Below, in pieces: positions 42,561 to 49,806 of a DNA stretch of 51,472 nucleotides. The notes beneath the pieces were generated by a model. It saw only the letters and a program-made list of their open reading frames with translations. It did not search any database and was not told where the DNA came from. Source of the DNA: JANWYT01 sp034432435 (GTDB taxonomy: Bacteria; Chloroflexota; Anaerolineae; Aggregatilineales; Phototrophicaceae); assembly GCA_034432435.1 (NCBI GenBank), contig DAOUBS010000020.1, forward strand, positions 1 to 51,472, written 5' to 3'. The position numbers were made by a program, and so were the translations under genes. The first letter of the stretch is position 1; the number at the start of each line of letters is the position of its first letter.

Positions 42561-44180
42561 CTAGAACTTGCCGCGCCCCGCGCCAAAGATCGTCGCGGGC
42601 AGGTTGAAGCCGTACTGCTTGAGCTGGTGCATGAACTTGGGCGGGAAGCCGCTCGGCTCCAGCGAGCCGCCGCCCTCATGGCTGTAGCCCTGCCCCTGAT
42701 GGTTGGGCGTCTTGTAGACGAACAGATCTAGCAGCGTGATGCGGTCGCCTTCCATGCCCTGCGTCTCGGTGATCTGAACCACCTTGCGCGAGCCATCTTT
42801 GAGACGCGACTGCTGGACGAAGAGGTGAATGGCGCTGGCGATCTGCGCGCGGATGACCTCGACCGGCAAGTCCATGCCGGCCATAAGGCACAGCGTCTCC
42901 AAGCGGGCGATGGCGTCGCGCGGGCTGTTGGCGTGGACGGTCGTCAGCGAGCCGTCATGGCCGGTGTTCATGGCTTGCAGCATGTCGAGCGCCTCGCCGC
43001 CGCGCACCTCGCCCACCACCAAGCGGTCAGGCCGCATGCGCAGCGTGCCTTTGACCAGATCGCGGATCGTGAGCTTGCCCTCATCTTCCGTCCCCGGGAT
43101 GGGCGGGCACGTCTCAAGGCGGACGACGTGGCGCTGCGCCAGTTGCAGCTCGGCGGCGTCCTCAACGGTGATGATGCGCTCATCTTCCGGGATGTAGGCG
43201 CTCAGCACGTTCAGCAGGGTCGTCTTGCCGCTGCCCGTGCCGCCCGCCACGACGATGTTCAACCGCGAGACGACGCACGCTTCAAAGAAGGTCGCCACGT
43301 CGCGCGTGAAGGATTTCCACTCGATCAGTTGATCCACCGTCAGGCGCTTCTCAGGAAATTTGCGGATCGTGATGGTCGTGCCGAGCAACGCCGAGGGCAG
43401 CGTGACGAGGTGCACGCGCGAGCCGTCTGGCAGGCGGGCGTCCACCATCGGGTTGCTGCGGTCAAGTGTGCGCATCAGCGGGCGGACGATGCGCTGCGCC
43501 GTCCAGTAGACGTGTTCCTCGTCGTCAAAGACGATCTCCGTCTCACGCAGCTTGCCCTTGATCTCGGCGAAGATGATCTCCGGCCCGTTGACCATCACCT
43601 CGCTGATGCCTTTGTCGCTCACTAGCGGCTGAATCGCGCCGAAGCCGAGCAGATCGTCCAGCAAGCCGTCGCGCAGCGTTTCGTAGTGCTGCTGGGGCAG
43701 GTTGATCTGCATCTTTTGTAGGATCTGCTTGAGGCGATCCTCGATCAGCTGGCACTTTTCGGGGTCGTCACGCTTCCACAGGTCGGCTTCATCCGGGAAA
43801 GCGAGCAGCTTCGTGCGCAGCTGCTTGCGCAGTTGGGCCAGCTTGGGAGGCGTGCGGCGCTTAGCAGGGACGTTGTAGCCAGTGTCGAGGATCCAACCGC
43901 CGTCGGGGCGCACCTCGCGCACGACGACTTTTGTCACGCCGTCGCCCACAACCGCATCGCGCGTGCCCGGCGGCAGGTTAATACCGCGTGGGAAGCGCTG
44001 CACAGGCGCGGCAGCTGGCGGGGGGGCAGCAGGGGCCTCAGGCTTAGCAGGAGCAGCAGCGTTGGGCTTGGGCTTCTCCGTGTCGTCTTCGGCAAAGATT
44101 TCGTGCAGGTCGTTGTCTTCGGTCTTGCGCGGGGGCTGCGGCTGTTGAGTGTTCAGCTTGCGTGACAAAAATGAGGACAT
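42561..44180 (-). CDS. CpaF/TadA-type secretion ATPase
   Basis: 539 residues. The first 60 residues are a Pro/Ala-rich, charged, probably disordered tail. Residues about 120-235 form the N-terminal all-alpha and alpha/beta domain, then the ATPase core has GGTGSGKTT (Walker A, about 310-318), the Asp box ITVEDAAELQL, Walker B LVVGEVRGGEALDM and His box TGHDGSLTTVHAN. This matches CpaF/TadA ATPases, which drive Flp/Tad pilus assembly. The tail after about 510 is also atypical. TadB/TadC, prepilin and peptidase genes are not adjacent, so they must lie elsewhere or the ATPase serves another system. Confidence 0.93.
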   Translation of the reverse strand: MSSFLSRKLNTQQPQPPRKTEDNDLHEIFAEDDTEKPKPNAAAPAKPEAPAAPPPAAAPVQRFPRGINLPPGTRDAVVGDGVTKVVVREVRPDGGWILDTGYNVPAKRRTPPKLAQLRKQLRTKLLAFPDEADLWKRDDPEKCQLIEDRLKQILQKMQINLPQQHYETLRDGLLDDLLGFGAIQPLVSDKGISEVMVNGPEIIFAEIKGKLRETEIVFDDEEHVYWTAQRIVRPLMRTLDRSNPMVDARLPDGSRVHLVTLPSALLGTTITIRKFPEKRLTVDQLIEWKSFTRDVATFFEACVVSRLNIVVAGGTGSGKTTLLNVLSAYIPEDERIITVEDAAELQLAQRHVVRLETCPPIPGTEDEGKLTIRDLVKGTLRMRPDRLVVGEVRGGEALDMLQAMNTGHDGSLTTVHANSPRDAIARLETLCLMAGMDLPVEVIRAQIASAIHLFVQQSRLKDGSRKVVQITETQGMEGDRITLLDLFVYKTPNHQGQGYSHEGGGSLEPSGFPPKFMHQLKQYGFNLPATIFGAGRGKF

Positions 44181-44299
44181 CGTCGGTTTACCCTATTCGT
44201 TGAGTTGCTATTAAGTGTAGTCACTTTTCTAACCAACGACCATTAGAGCCACTTGACGTAGATTACAGTCCTCAAACATGACCGCTTCTTAGCCGCAGC

Positions 44300-44329
44300 A
44301 AAAACGCCCCAGCACAGAGGCTGGGGCGT
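44300..44329 (-). terminator. Rho-independent terminator of the alkaline phosphatase gene
   Basis: On the minus strand ACGCCCCAGC, loop CTCTGT, GCTGGGGCGT followed by TTTTT. The ten-base perfect stem and T-run lie 22 bases after the phosphatase stop. Confidence 0.85.
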
Positions 44330-44351
44330 CGTTTGAAGCGTTATAACCGTC

Positions 44352-45917
44352 TTACTGACGATCCGGCGCAGCCACGCCCGCCGAGTCAGGCAGCAGGCGG
44401 CCAAACAGCGTAGCGTACATCAGGCGATAGACGTCGCTGTTCAGGAAGCGGCCGCTGAACTCGGCGCTGAGCAGCTCAGCGTTGAGGCCCGCCGCACGGC
44501 TGATGATACCACCCGCCACGTCGTTCGTGCCCACCCAACCGACGGCAAATTCCAGCGCGTTGCCGAAGGCGTCTGGCTCAGCCATGAAGGGGGCTGTGTT
44601 CTGGCCTTCAATGCCGTCCAGGGGGAAGCCGAGGTTGAAGCCGATGCCGATCGGGTTGCCGGTGCTGGTCGTCACGCGGCCGTTGCTCTGCGGGGCGGGG
44701 CTGAAAACTTGGATGCCGCCGGCGTCGCTGTCCGCGGCCTGTAACATCATGGTGTTAGGGTTAGCTTCGATGAAGCTGAGGAAGACACCGATGGTGTCGT
44801 CCGCGGCCTTGCCCGCGCGCAGCGTGCCGATGGCGTTGGCGTTGTTGGGCAGGTTGTCGCAGCTCTCCACCTCGCTGATGAGCAGGAAGGGCAGGCCGAC
44901 GCGCTCGCTCTCACGGCGCAGAATTTCAAGGGCCATCATGTTCATCTCAGCGGCGGTCGGCGGGTTGTAGCCGCGCGTGCCCGGGCGGCTACCCCAGATG
45001 ATCAGGCGGCCATCCTTCGTGTCGGCCATGCTGTCGTCCACCAAGCCCAGCGCGATCAAGCGCTCCTCAGTGGTGTCGTTGAAGATGTCATCGCGCGAGA
45101 ACAGGCCCAGCACCTTCGGGATGAAGGTCGGGTCAGCTTGGATGCGCGCCCACAGCTCCTCGAACTCGGCGCGGGTGCGGATGACCTCATAGCCCAACTC
45201 AGCGGCTTCGCGCAGCAGGTTGCGGCCATCACGACGGTCGGGGCCGCGGCCATTAACTTGATCAACGTGAATATAGCAGTCGAGGGTGATCTCCTCGCCG
45301 CACTCAGGGGCCTCGCGCGGCAGGAAGAAGCCTTCGCCGCCGCCCAGCATGACGATCGGGCGCGGCTCGCCCTCAAAGCCCAGGCGACCGTCGATGAACT
45401 GCGCGGCAATCTCGTTGCTCAGGTTGCGGTCGCCGATTTCAGCGAAGAACGCGCCCGTGCCCGGCTCCGGCAGGTCGCCGTCGTTGACCATGCCCACCGG
45501 GTGGCCAGCCGTCAGCGCCTCGCGCGCGATGCTGCCCGGGAAGCCGCTCAGCGCCAAGATTGTACGCCCGTCCGAGCCGGGTTCCTCGGGGTCGATGCCT
45601 CCGTCCAAGCCGAAGCTGCCCGGCCCTAGCACGCGGTAGCCGAAGGCGTGCACTGTCGCGCCGCCGTTCGATGTGCCGACCAAGCGATCAGACATGTGAC
45701 CGCGATACACCGCCATGTTCGGCAGGCGATCCCAGTTCAGCTCGCCATCCGGCCCGTAGTAGTACATACGGGTGGCGTTCCAGTGGTTGAGGCCGAAGCC
45801 ATCCGGGTGGAAGAAAATCACGTTGCCAGTGGGCAGGGTGGTCTCCTGCGCCGCCGCCGGCGTCAGCGCGATCATCAGCGCCGCCGCCCCAAACAACAAA
45901 CCCAACTTCTTCATCAT
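44352..45917 (-). CDS. exported alkaline phosphatase-family protein with altered metal site
   Basis: 521 residues with a signal peptide ending AAAQE (about 24). NVIFFHPDGFGLNHW holds the first metal Asp (39), and GTSNGGATVHAFG aligns with the VTDSAAxATA active-site loop so that Ser83 would be the nucleophile, but the neighbouring Asp has become Thr. EVESCDNLPNNANAIGTL (about 345-365) stands where VEGGxIDHAxHAND is expected, and AADSDAGG (about 395) where TADHETGG is expected, so the zinc-ligand His residues are lost. It keeps the length and order of the PhoA fold. Activity with other metals or substrates, or a binding role, is possible. Confidence 0.8.
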   Translation of the reverse strand: MMKKLGLLFGAAALMIALTPAAAQETTLPTGNVIFFHPDGFGLNHWNATRMYYYGPDGELNWDRLPNMAVYRGHMSDRLVGTSNGGATVHAFGYRVLGPGSFGLDGGIDPEEPGSDGRTILALSGFPGSIAREALTAGHPVGMVNDGDLPEPGTGAFFAEIGDRNLSNEIAAQFIDGRLGFEGEPRPIVMLGGGEGFFLPREAPECGEEITLDCYIHVDQVNGRGPDRRDGRNLLREAAELGYEVIRTRAEFEELWARIQADPTFIPKVLGLFSRDDIFNDTTEERLIALGLVDDSMADTKDGRLIIWGSRPGTRGYNPPTAAEMNMMALEILRRESERVGLPFLLISEVESCDNLPNNANAIGTLRAGKAADDTIGVFLSFIEANPNTMMLQAADSDAGGIQVFSPAPQSNGRVTTSTGNPIGIGFNLGFPLDGIEGQNTAPFMAEPDAFGNALEFAVGWVGTNDVAGGIISRAAGLNAELLSAEFSGRFLNSDVYRLMYATLFGRLLPDSAGVAAPDRQ

Positions 45918-46323
45918 TCTCTAGCTCCTTATAACGCTATGCCTAGCAGTGAACGTTAAGGTGTTGCGCATGAGAATGTAACGAGTGAGCTTGAATGAAG
46001 CGTTATCGATCTGTCAAGACAACATGCCTAATTGATTAATGAGGCTTAATCAGCCTCAAACGTGGTTTGTTTGTCCAGAGACGTCAAATAGAGCTGTACA
46101 GCCAAAAAACAAAAGCAAAATTCGGCCAAGCAGCGCTTTTGACGTGAGTCTTTTTTATCGCAGGAGTTATAATGTTATCTAATTCCTATCAATTAAATAT
46201 TCACCTCTCATTCAGCGCGATGGCCGCCTTCAAGCTCAATCCACACTGTAAAACCGCCAGCGCGCCCCTTATAATGTTGTTTTGCTTTTTCACTAAACAC
46301 GGTGTGTTAGAGGCTGGCAGCAG
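45918..46323 (+). promoter_or_regulatory. 406-bp AT-rich region with two TATAAT boxes upstream of the chelatase gene
   Basis: No gene is seen. Two identical ten-base segments TTATAATGTT place TATAAT boxes at 46168-46173 and 46269-46274. The second has TGTAAA 17 bases upstream and would give a leader of about 45 bases. The first has TTGACG at a 23-base spacing, too far to be a normal -35. The region also contains the phosphatase promoter on the other strand and a weak inverted repeat GATTAATGAGGCTTAATC (46034-46051). Confidence 0.4.
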
Positions 46324-47448
46324 ATGACGAAACGTCCTATTTTCCCGTTTACAGCGGTGGTTGGTCAGGACTTGATGCGCTTGGCGTTGGTACTGAACGC
46401 GATTGACATGCGAATTGGTGGGGTGCTCATCCGCGGCGAGCGCGGCACGGGCAAATCGACCGCCGCGCGCGCGCTGGCTGCCCTGCTCCCAGAACTAGAA
46501 GTGATCGCCGATTCGCCCTATAACGACGACCCCAACCGCCCCGAGACATGGTCAGACTACGCCCGCGAGCGCTACGGTAATGGAAACAAGCCGCCCATCG
46601 CCAAGCGCCGCGCCGCCTTCGTTGACCTGCCCGTCAGCGCGACGGAAGATCGCGTCGTCGGCACGCTGGACATCGAAAAGGCCATCCAAGAGGGCAAAAA
46701 GCACTTCGAACCCGGCGTGCTGGCCGCCGCCAACCGCGGCATCCTCTACGTGGACGAGGTAAACCTGCTGGATGATCACATCGTTGACCTGCTGCTGGAC
46801 AGCGCCGCAATGGGCGTGAACATCGTTGAACGCGAGGGCATCAGCTTCAGCCATCCAGCGCGGTTCATCCTCATCGGCACAATGAACCCCGAAGAAGGCG
46901 ACCTGCGCCCGCAGCTCTTGGATCGCTTCGCCCTGTCCGTAGACGTGAGCGGCATCCGCCGCCCGCAGGAGCGCATCGAAATCCTGCAGCGCCACGTGGC
47001 CTACGAGGAGGATGCCGAAGCCTTCCGCGCTGAGTGGCAGCCGGTCGAGGACAGCCTCTCGCTGCGCATCGCTCAGGCGCGCGAGATGGTCGATCAAGTC
47101 AAATACACCCAAAACGACCTACGCCTGATCGCCAGCTTGATGGCCGAGATGCAGGTGGACGGCCACCGCGCTGATCTGGTCGTGCTTAAGACGGCGCGCG
47201 CTCACGCCGCCTATGAGGGCCGCACCGCCATCAACGATCACGACATCGCGCTGGCCGTGCGCTTGGCCATCCCCCACCGCCTCAAGCGCGGCCCCTTCGC
47301 CGACGCCACCGCCGCGCTCGACAAGCTCGAGACGACCATCGGCGAGAAGCGCCAGGAGATGAGCGAAGACGGCCAAGGCGAAGACCAGACCACCGACACA
47401 ACCAACAGCCAGCAGAACGCTGACTCTAAAAAAAAAGTGACCAAGTAG
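46324..47448 (+). CDS. chelatase AAA+ subunit (ChlI/BchI-like), zero-frame product of the chlD-type gene
   Basis: 374 residues. Walker A GERGTGKST is at 38-46; ChlI inserts follow (PDRPETWSDY-type segment, VDLPVSATEDRVVGTLDIEKAI); Walker B GILYVDEVNLLDD at about 139; sensor region LIGTMNPEEGDLRPQLLDRFALSVDV. All are signatures of the AAA+ motor of magnesium/cobalt chelatases. The C-terminus from about 335 turns Glu/Gln/Asp-rich. The frame ends TAG 47446-47448 just after a run of nine A. The AAA domain inserts Mg or Co into a tetrapyrrole together with a VWA subunit and the large CobN/BchH subunit. No CobN/BchH is in the window, so the metal and pathway (B12 or bacteriochlorophyll) cannot be fixed. 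Confidence 0.93.
   Translation: MTKRPIFPFTAVVGQDLMRLALVLNAIDMRIGGVLIRGERGTGKSTAARALAALLPELEVIADSPYNDDPNRPETWSDYARERYGNGNKPPIAKRRAAFVDLPVSATEDRVVGTLDIEKAIQEGKKHFEPGVLAAANRGILYVDEVNLLDDHIVDLLLDSAAMGVNIVEREGISFSHPARFILIGTMNPEEGDLRPQLLDRFALSVDVSGIRRPQERIEILQRHVAYEEDAEAFRAEWQPVEDSLSLRIAQAREMVDQVKYTQNDLRLIASLMAEMQVDGHRADLVVLKTARAHAAYEGRTAINDHDIALAVRLAIPHRLKRGPFADATAALDKLETTIGEKRQEMSEDGQGEDQTTDTTNSQQNADSKKKVTK
47428..47437 (+). promoter_or_regulatory. A9-G slippery site for -1 frameshifting
   Basis: Nine A then G. In the zero frame the codons are TCT AAA AAA AAA GTG ACC AAG TAG. A slip back of one base gives AGT GAC CAA GTA and joins the open VWA frame, which has stops just before (TGA 47421, TAA 47427) and stays open from 47430 on. 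A-AAA-AAG is the classic bacterial -1 slippery sequence. No Shine-Dalgarno-like stimulator is visible 10-15 bases upstream. Confidence 0.7.
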
Positions 47449-48410
47449 AATCTCAAAGCGACGGCGCGGAGCAGTCCGCGCCGGACATCAGCCAGCAGGC
47501 GCAGCGTCAACAACAGTTCCCCGGCACAGATGCCAACTGGTGGGAAGGCGGCAAGAAGGTCAAACCCGACGCCGAGTTCCAAACGCGCAAGCTCAACACC
47601 CAGCTTGACCAGATGACGCGCCGCCAAGCAGGCCGCCGCAGCACCACCAAGACCGACCGCAAGCGCGGGCGCTACATTCGCGCTGTCCCAGCGGGCGCGA
47701 AGGTGAACGACATCGCCTTTGACGCCACGCTGCGCGCCGCCGCCCCCTATCAACGGGAGCGCGCCGAACAGAAGGCCAACACCGGTATGGCCTACGCCCT
47801 GCGCAAGAGCGACCTTCAGCGCAAAGTCCGCATCAAGAAGACCAGCAACTTGATCCTGTTCGTGGTCGATGCGTCGTGGAGCATGGCCGTCAGCGAACGC
47901 ATGGAGGCGACCAAAGGGGCGATCATGTCGCTGCTGACGGACGCCTATCAGCGGCGGGATCGCGTGGGGTTAGTGGTCTTTCAGAAGGATCGCGCATCGC
48001 TCGTGCTGCCGCCGACGAACAGCGTCATGCTGGCCAAAGAGGCGCTGCGCGACATTCCCGTAGGCGGCAAGACGCCCCTCAGCGCGGGCTTGTGGCTCAG
48101 CTATGAAACAATCCGCAAAGAGAAGCTCGTCCATCCGGATGTGCTGCCGCTCATCATCCTGCTGACGGACGGCGCAGGCAACGTCAGCATGACGGCGTCG
48201 CTGCCGCCGCAAGACGAAGCCCACAGCATCGCCGCCCTCATCAAAGAGGCCGACATCCGCACGGTGACGATCAATATGGAGCACGTGGCGTTCGATCAAG
48301 GGCTAGCGAAGCGGCTCGCCGAGAAGCTCGGCGGCCCCTGCTACACCCTCGGCCAAATCCACACCGACAATCTGCTGCAAACTGTCCGCGCAGAGATGGA
48401 TCGGAAGTAG
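47436..48410 (+). CDS. VWA (ChlD/BchD-like) half, reached by -1 frameshift from the AAA gene
   Basis: 324 residues appended to about 371 residues of the AAA frame would give a 695-residue AAA-linker-VWA chelatase subunit, the usual length of the fused cobaltochelatase/ChlD form. The frame has no ATG, GTG or TTG between 47430 and 47613, and the ATG at 47613 has no ribosome site and cuts into conserved ChlD sequence. The conserved part RGRYIRAVP, DIAFDATLRAAAPYQRE, DLQRKVRIKKTSNLILFVVDASWSM leads into the MIDAS Asp-x-Ser-x-Ser (about residues 516-520 of the fusion), GGKTPLSAG and LTDGAGN. The VWA half binds and positions the AAA ring. Translation of this half therefore needs the shift, or an unseen start. 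Confidence 0.8.
   Translation, partial: SDQVESQSDGAEQSAPDISQQAQRQQQFPGTDANWWEGGKKVKPDAEFQTRKLNTQLDQMTRRQAGRRSTTKTDRKRGRYIRAVPAGAKVNDIAFDATLRAAAPYQRERAEQKANTGMAYALRKSDLQRKVRIKKTSNLILFVVDASWSMAVSERMEATKGAIMSLLTDAYQRRDRVGLVVFQKDRASLVLPPTNSVMLAKEALRDIPVGGKTPLSAGLWLSYETIRKEKLVHPDVLPLIILLTDGAGNVSMTASLPPQDEAHSIAALIKEADIRTVTINMEHVAFDQGLAKRLAEKLGGPCYTLGQIHTDNLLQTVRAEMDRK
47462..47483 (+). promoter_or_regulatory. stem-loop after the slippery site
   Basis: CGGCGCGGA, loop GCAG, TCCGCGCCG: a perfect nine-base GC stem, 24 bases after the A9-G tract and 14 after the zero-frame TAG. No T-run follows, so it is not a terminator. A stable stem here could pause ribosomes and favour the -1 shift, although the spacing is longer than in dnaX (about 6 bases). 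Confidence 0.5.
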
Positions 48411-48459
48411 CCACGTAAGCAGTCGGGGCGTGCTAAGCCGCGCCCTCCCCCTGTGGCTG

Positions 48460-49593
48460 TTAGCGCGGCCCCATCGGCATGATGACGTGGACGAAGTCAT
48501 CGCGGCCTTCGATGCGCAGCACGCCGGGGCTTTCTGCGCCGTTGCTCTGCAGCACGACGCGCTCGCTGTCGATGGCGTTCAAGGCTTCGATCAAGTAACG
48601 GATGTTGAAGCTCAGTTCCAGCGGTTCGCCAGTCACGTGCGCGTCGATCAAGCCATCCGTGTCGCCGCGCTCTTGGCTCTTGCCCGCCACGATGACCTCG
48701 CCCGCGCTGTTGGCGTCGCGCGGGGGCCTGATCAGCAGCCGACCGCTGTTGGCGTTGTCGCGGCTGAAGATCTCGGCAGCTTTGCACTTGCGCAGCAGGT
48801 CGCTGGCGTACATCGTGCTGCTGGTGATAAAACTGCGCGGGATGATCGCGCGGAAGTCGGGGTAGCGGCCTTCCAGCACTTGGGCGCTGATGTCGACGTT
48901 CTTCAGGTGGAAGGTGATGAGGTCGCGCTGGCCGGGCAGCGTGATCTCGACAATTTCATCTTCATCGCTGATGATGCGCGCCAACTCTTGCATCGTCTTG
49001 GCCGGGACGACAACCTCAGTCTTTTTGGGGAAGTTCACTTCAAGGTTGGTGTAGCGCACGGCGAGCCGATAGCCGTCGGTGGCGGCCAGCGTCATCTGGC
49101 TGCCTTCAAGCAGCATGTAGATGCCGGTCAAGAGCGGTCGATTGTCCTCTCTGGCGCAGGCGAAGGCTGTCTGATTGATCATCTCACGCAGGGTTTTCGC
49201 CTCAATCGCAAGGTCGATGCGGTCGCCGTGGGTGATCGGCGGGAACTCATCAGCGTCGATGCCCTTGATGTTGGAGTTGGTCGTGCCGCACTTGATGTGC
49301 ACCGTGTGCGTCGCCAGATCAAGACGGATGTCGACACGATCTTTGGGCGACAAGTTGTTCACCAAGTCACCAAACGTCTTCGCAGGCAGGGTAATCGCGC
49401 CTTCTTTGTCCACCTTAGCGCCAATCCACATGGTGATGCTCATCTGCAAATTGGTCGCCCCCAGCCGCAGCCGAGACCCGTCGGCTTCTAACAGGATATT
49501 CGCCAGCACAGGCAGGCTGCGCCCAGAATCGGTGAACTTTGACACCGTTGAAACGGCTTTGGCTAGGTTATCTTGCAACACGCTGATGTTCAT
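48460..49593 (-). CDS. dnaN: DNA polymerase III beta clamp
   Basis: 377 residues from ATG 49593 (MNISVLQDNL), the start and length of DnaN. The frame is open to 49779 but the added part is not protein-like. Three clamp domains are seen: LPVLANILLEADGSRLRLGATNLQMSI in domain 1, RPLLTGIYMLLEGSQMTLAATDGYRLA in domain 2, and the C-terminal ...GRDDFVHVIMPM(G/R)R end near the partner-binding pocket. The clamp encircles DNA and tethers polymerase III. dnaA, recF and gyrB are not adjacent, so the usual dnaA-dnaN order is not kept here. It is convergent with the chelatase gene. Confidence 0.97.
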   Translation of the reverse strand: MNISVLQDNLAKAVSTVSKFTDSGRSLPVLANILLEADGSRLRLGATNLQMSITMWIGAKVDKEGAITLPAKTFGDLVNNLSPKDRVDIRLDLATHTVHIKCGTTNSNIKGIDADEFPPITHGDRIDLAIEAKTLREMINQTAFACAREDNRPLLTGIYMLLEGSQMTLAATDGYRLAVRYTNLEVNFPKKTEVVVPAKTMQELARIISDEDEIVEITLPGQRDLITFHLKNVDISAQVLEGRYPDFRAIIPRSFITSSTMYASDLLRKCKAAEIFSRDNANSGRLLIRPPRDANSAGEVIVAGKSQERGDTDGLIDAHVTGEPLELSFNIRYLIEALNAIDSERVVLQSNGAESPGVLRIEGRDDFVHVIMPMGPR

Positions 49594-49669
49594 AAACGCG
49601 CAACTATCCTTCTCCAACAACAGCGTTTTAGGCTGTAATAGGCGTTTTGTTGGGATAAATGTAACCCGT

Positions 49670-49698
49670 AGTATAGCGCAAACGCCCCGAGATGAACA
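49670..49698 (-). promoter_or_regulatory. candidate dnaN promoter
   Basis: On the minus strand TGTTCA, 17 bases, TATACT, with a leader of about 70 bases to the dnaN start. The -10 box is good and the -35 weak. Confidence 0.4.
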
Positions 49699-49700
49699 GT

Positions 49701-49795
49701 AGGGGCACGGCGCGCCTCGGCCATCTGGGGGGACGATGTAGGGGCATGGCGTGCCATGCCCCAGGTGGTGTAGGGGCACGGCAGACCGTGCCCCT
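49701..49795. repeat. three tandem REP-like palindromic units
   Basis: Three units each start AGGGGCA(C/T)GGC and fold on themselves. Unit 2 (49741-49762) is GGGGCATGGC/GCCATGCCCC around GT. Unit 3 (49772-49795) is AGGGGCACGG-CAGA-CCGTGCCCCT with a perfect ten-base stem. Unit 1 (49701 onward) is more degenerate. The spacing is about 35 bases. They lie between the starts of dnaN and the end of the thiolase gene and look like a small dispersed palindrome family. Confidence 0.7.
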
Positions 49796-49806
49796 GGATC
49801 CGTGGC

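Noticed and set aside
47462..47483. stem-loop as a terminator between the two chelatase halves
   Set aside because: No T-run follows and it lies inside the open VWA frame.
47613..48410. VWA protein as an independent gene starting at ATG 47613
   Set aside because: The ATG has no Shine-Dalgarno site and would remove conserved ChlD residues located upstream in the same frame, which has no other start. Frameshift fusion explains the data better.
46324..48410. assignment of the chelatase to bacteriochlorophyll synthesis
   Set aside because: The AAA/VWA subunits are similar for Mg and Co chelatases; no BchH, CobN or other photosynthesis or B12 gene is present in the window to decide.
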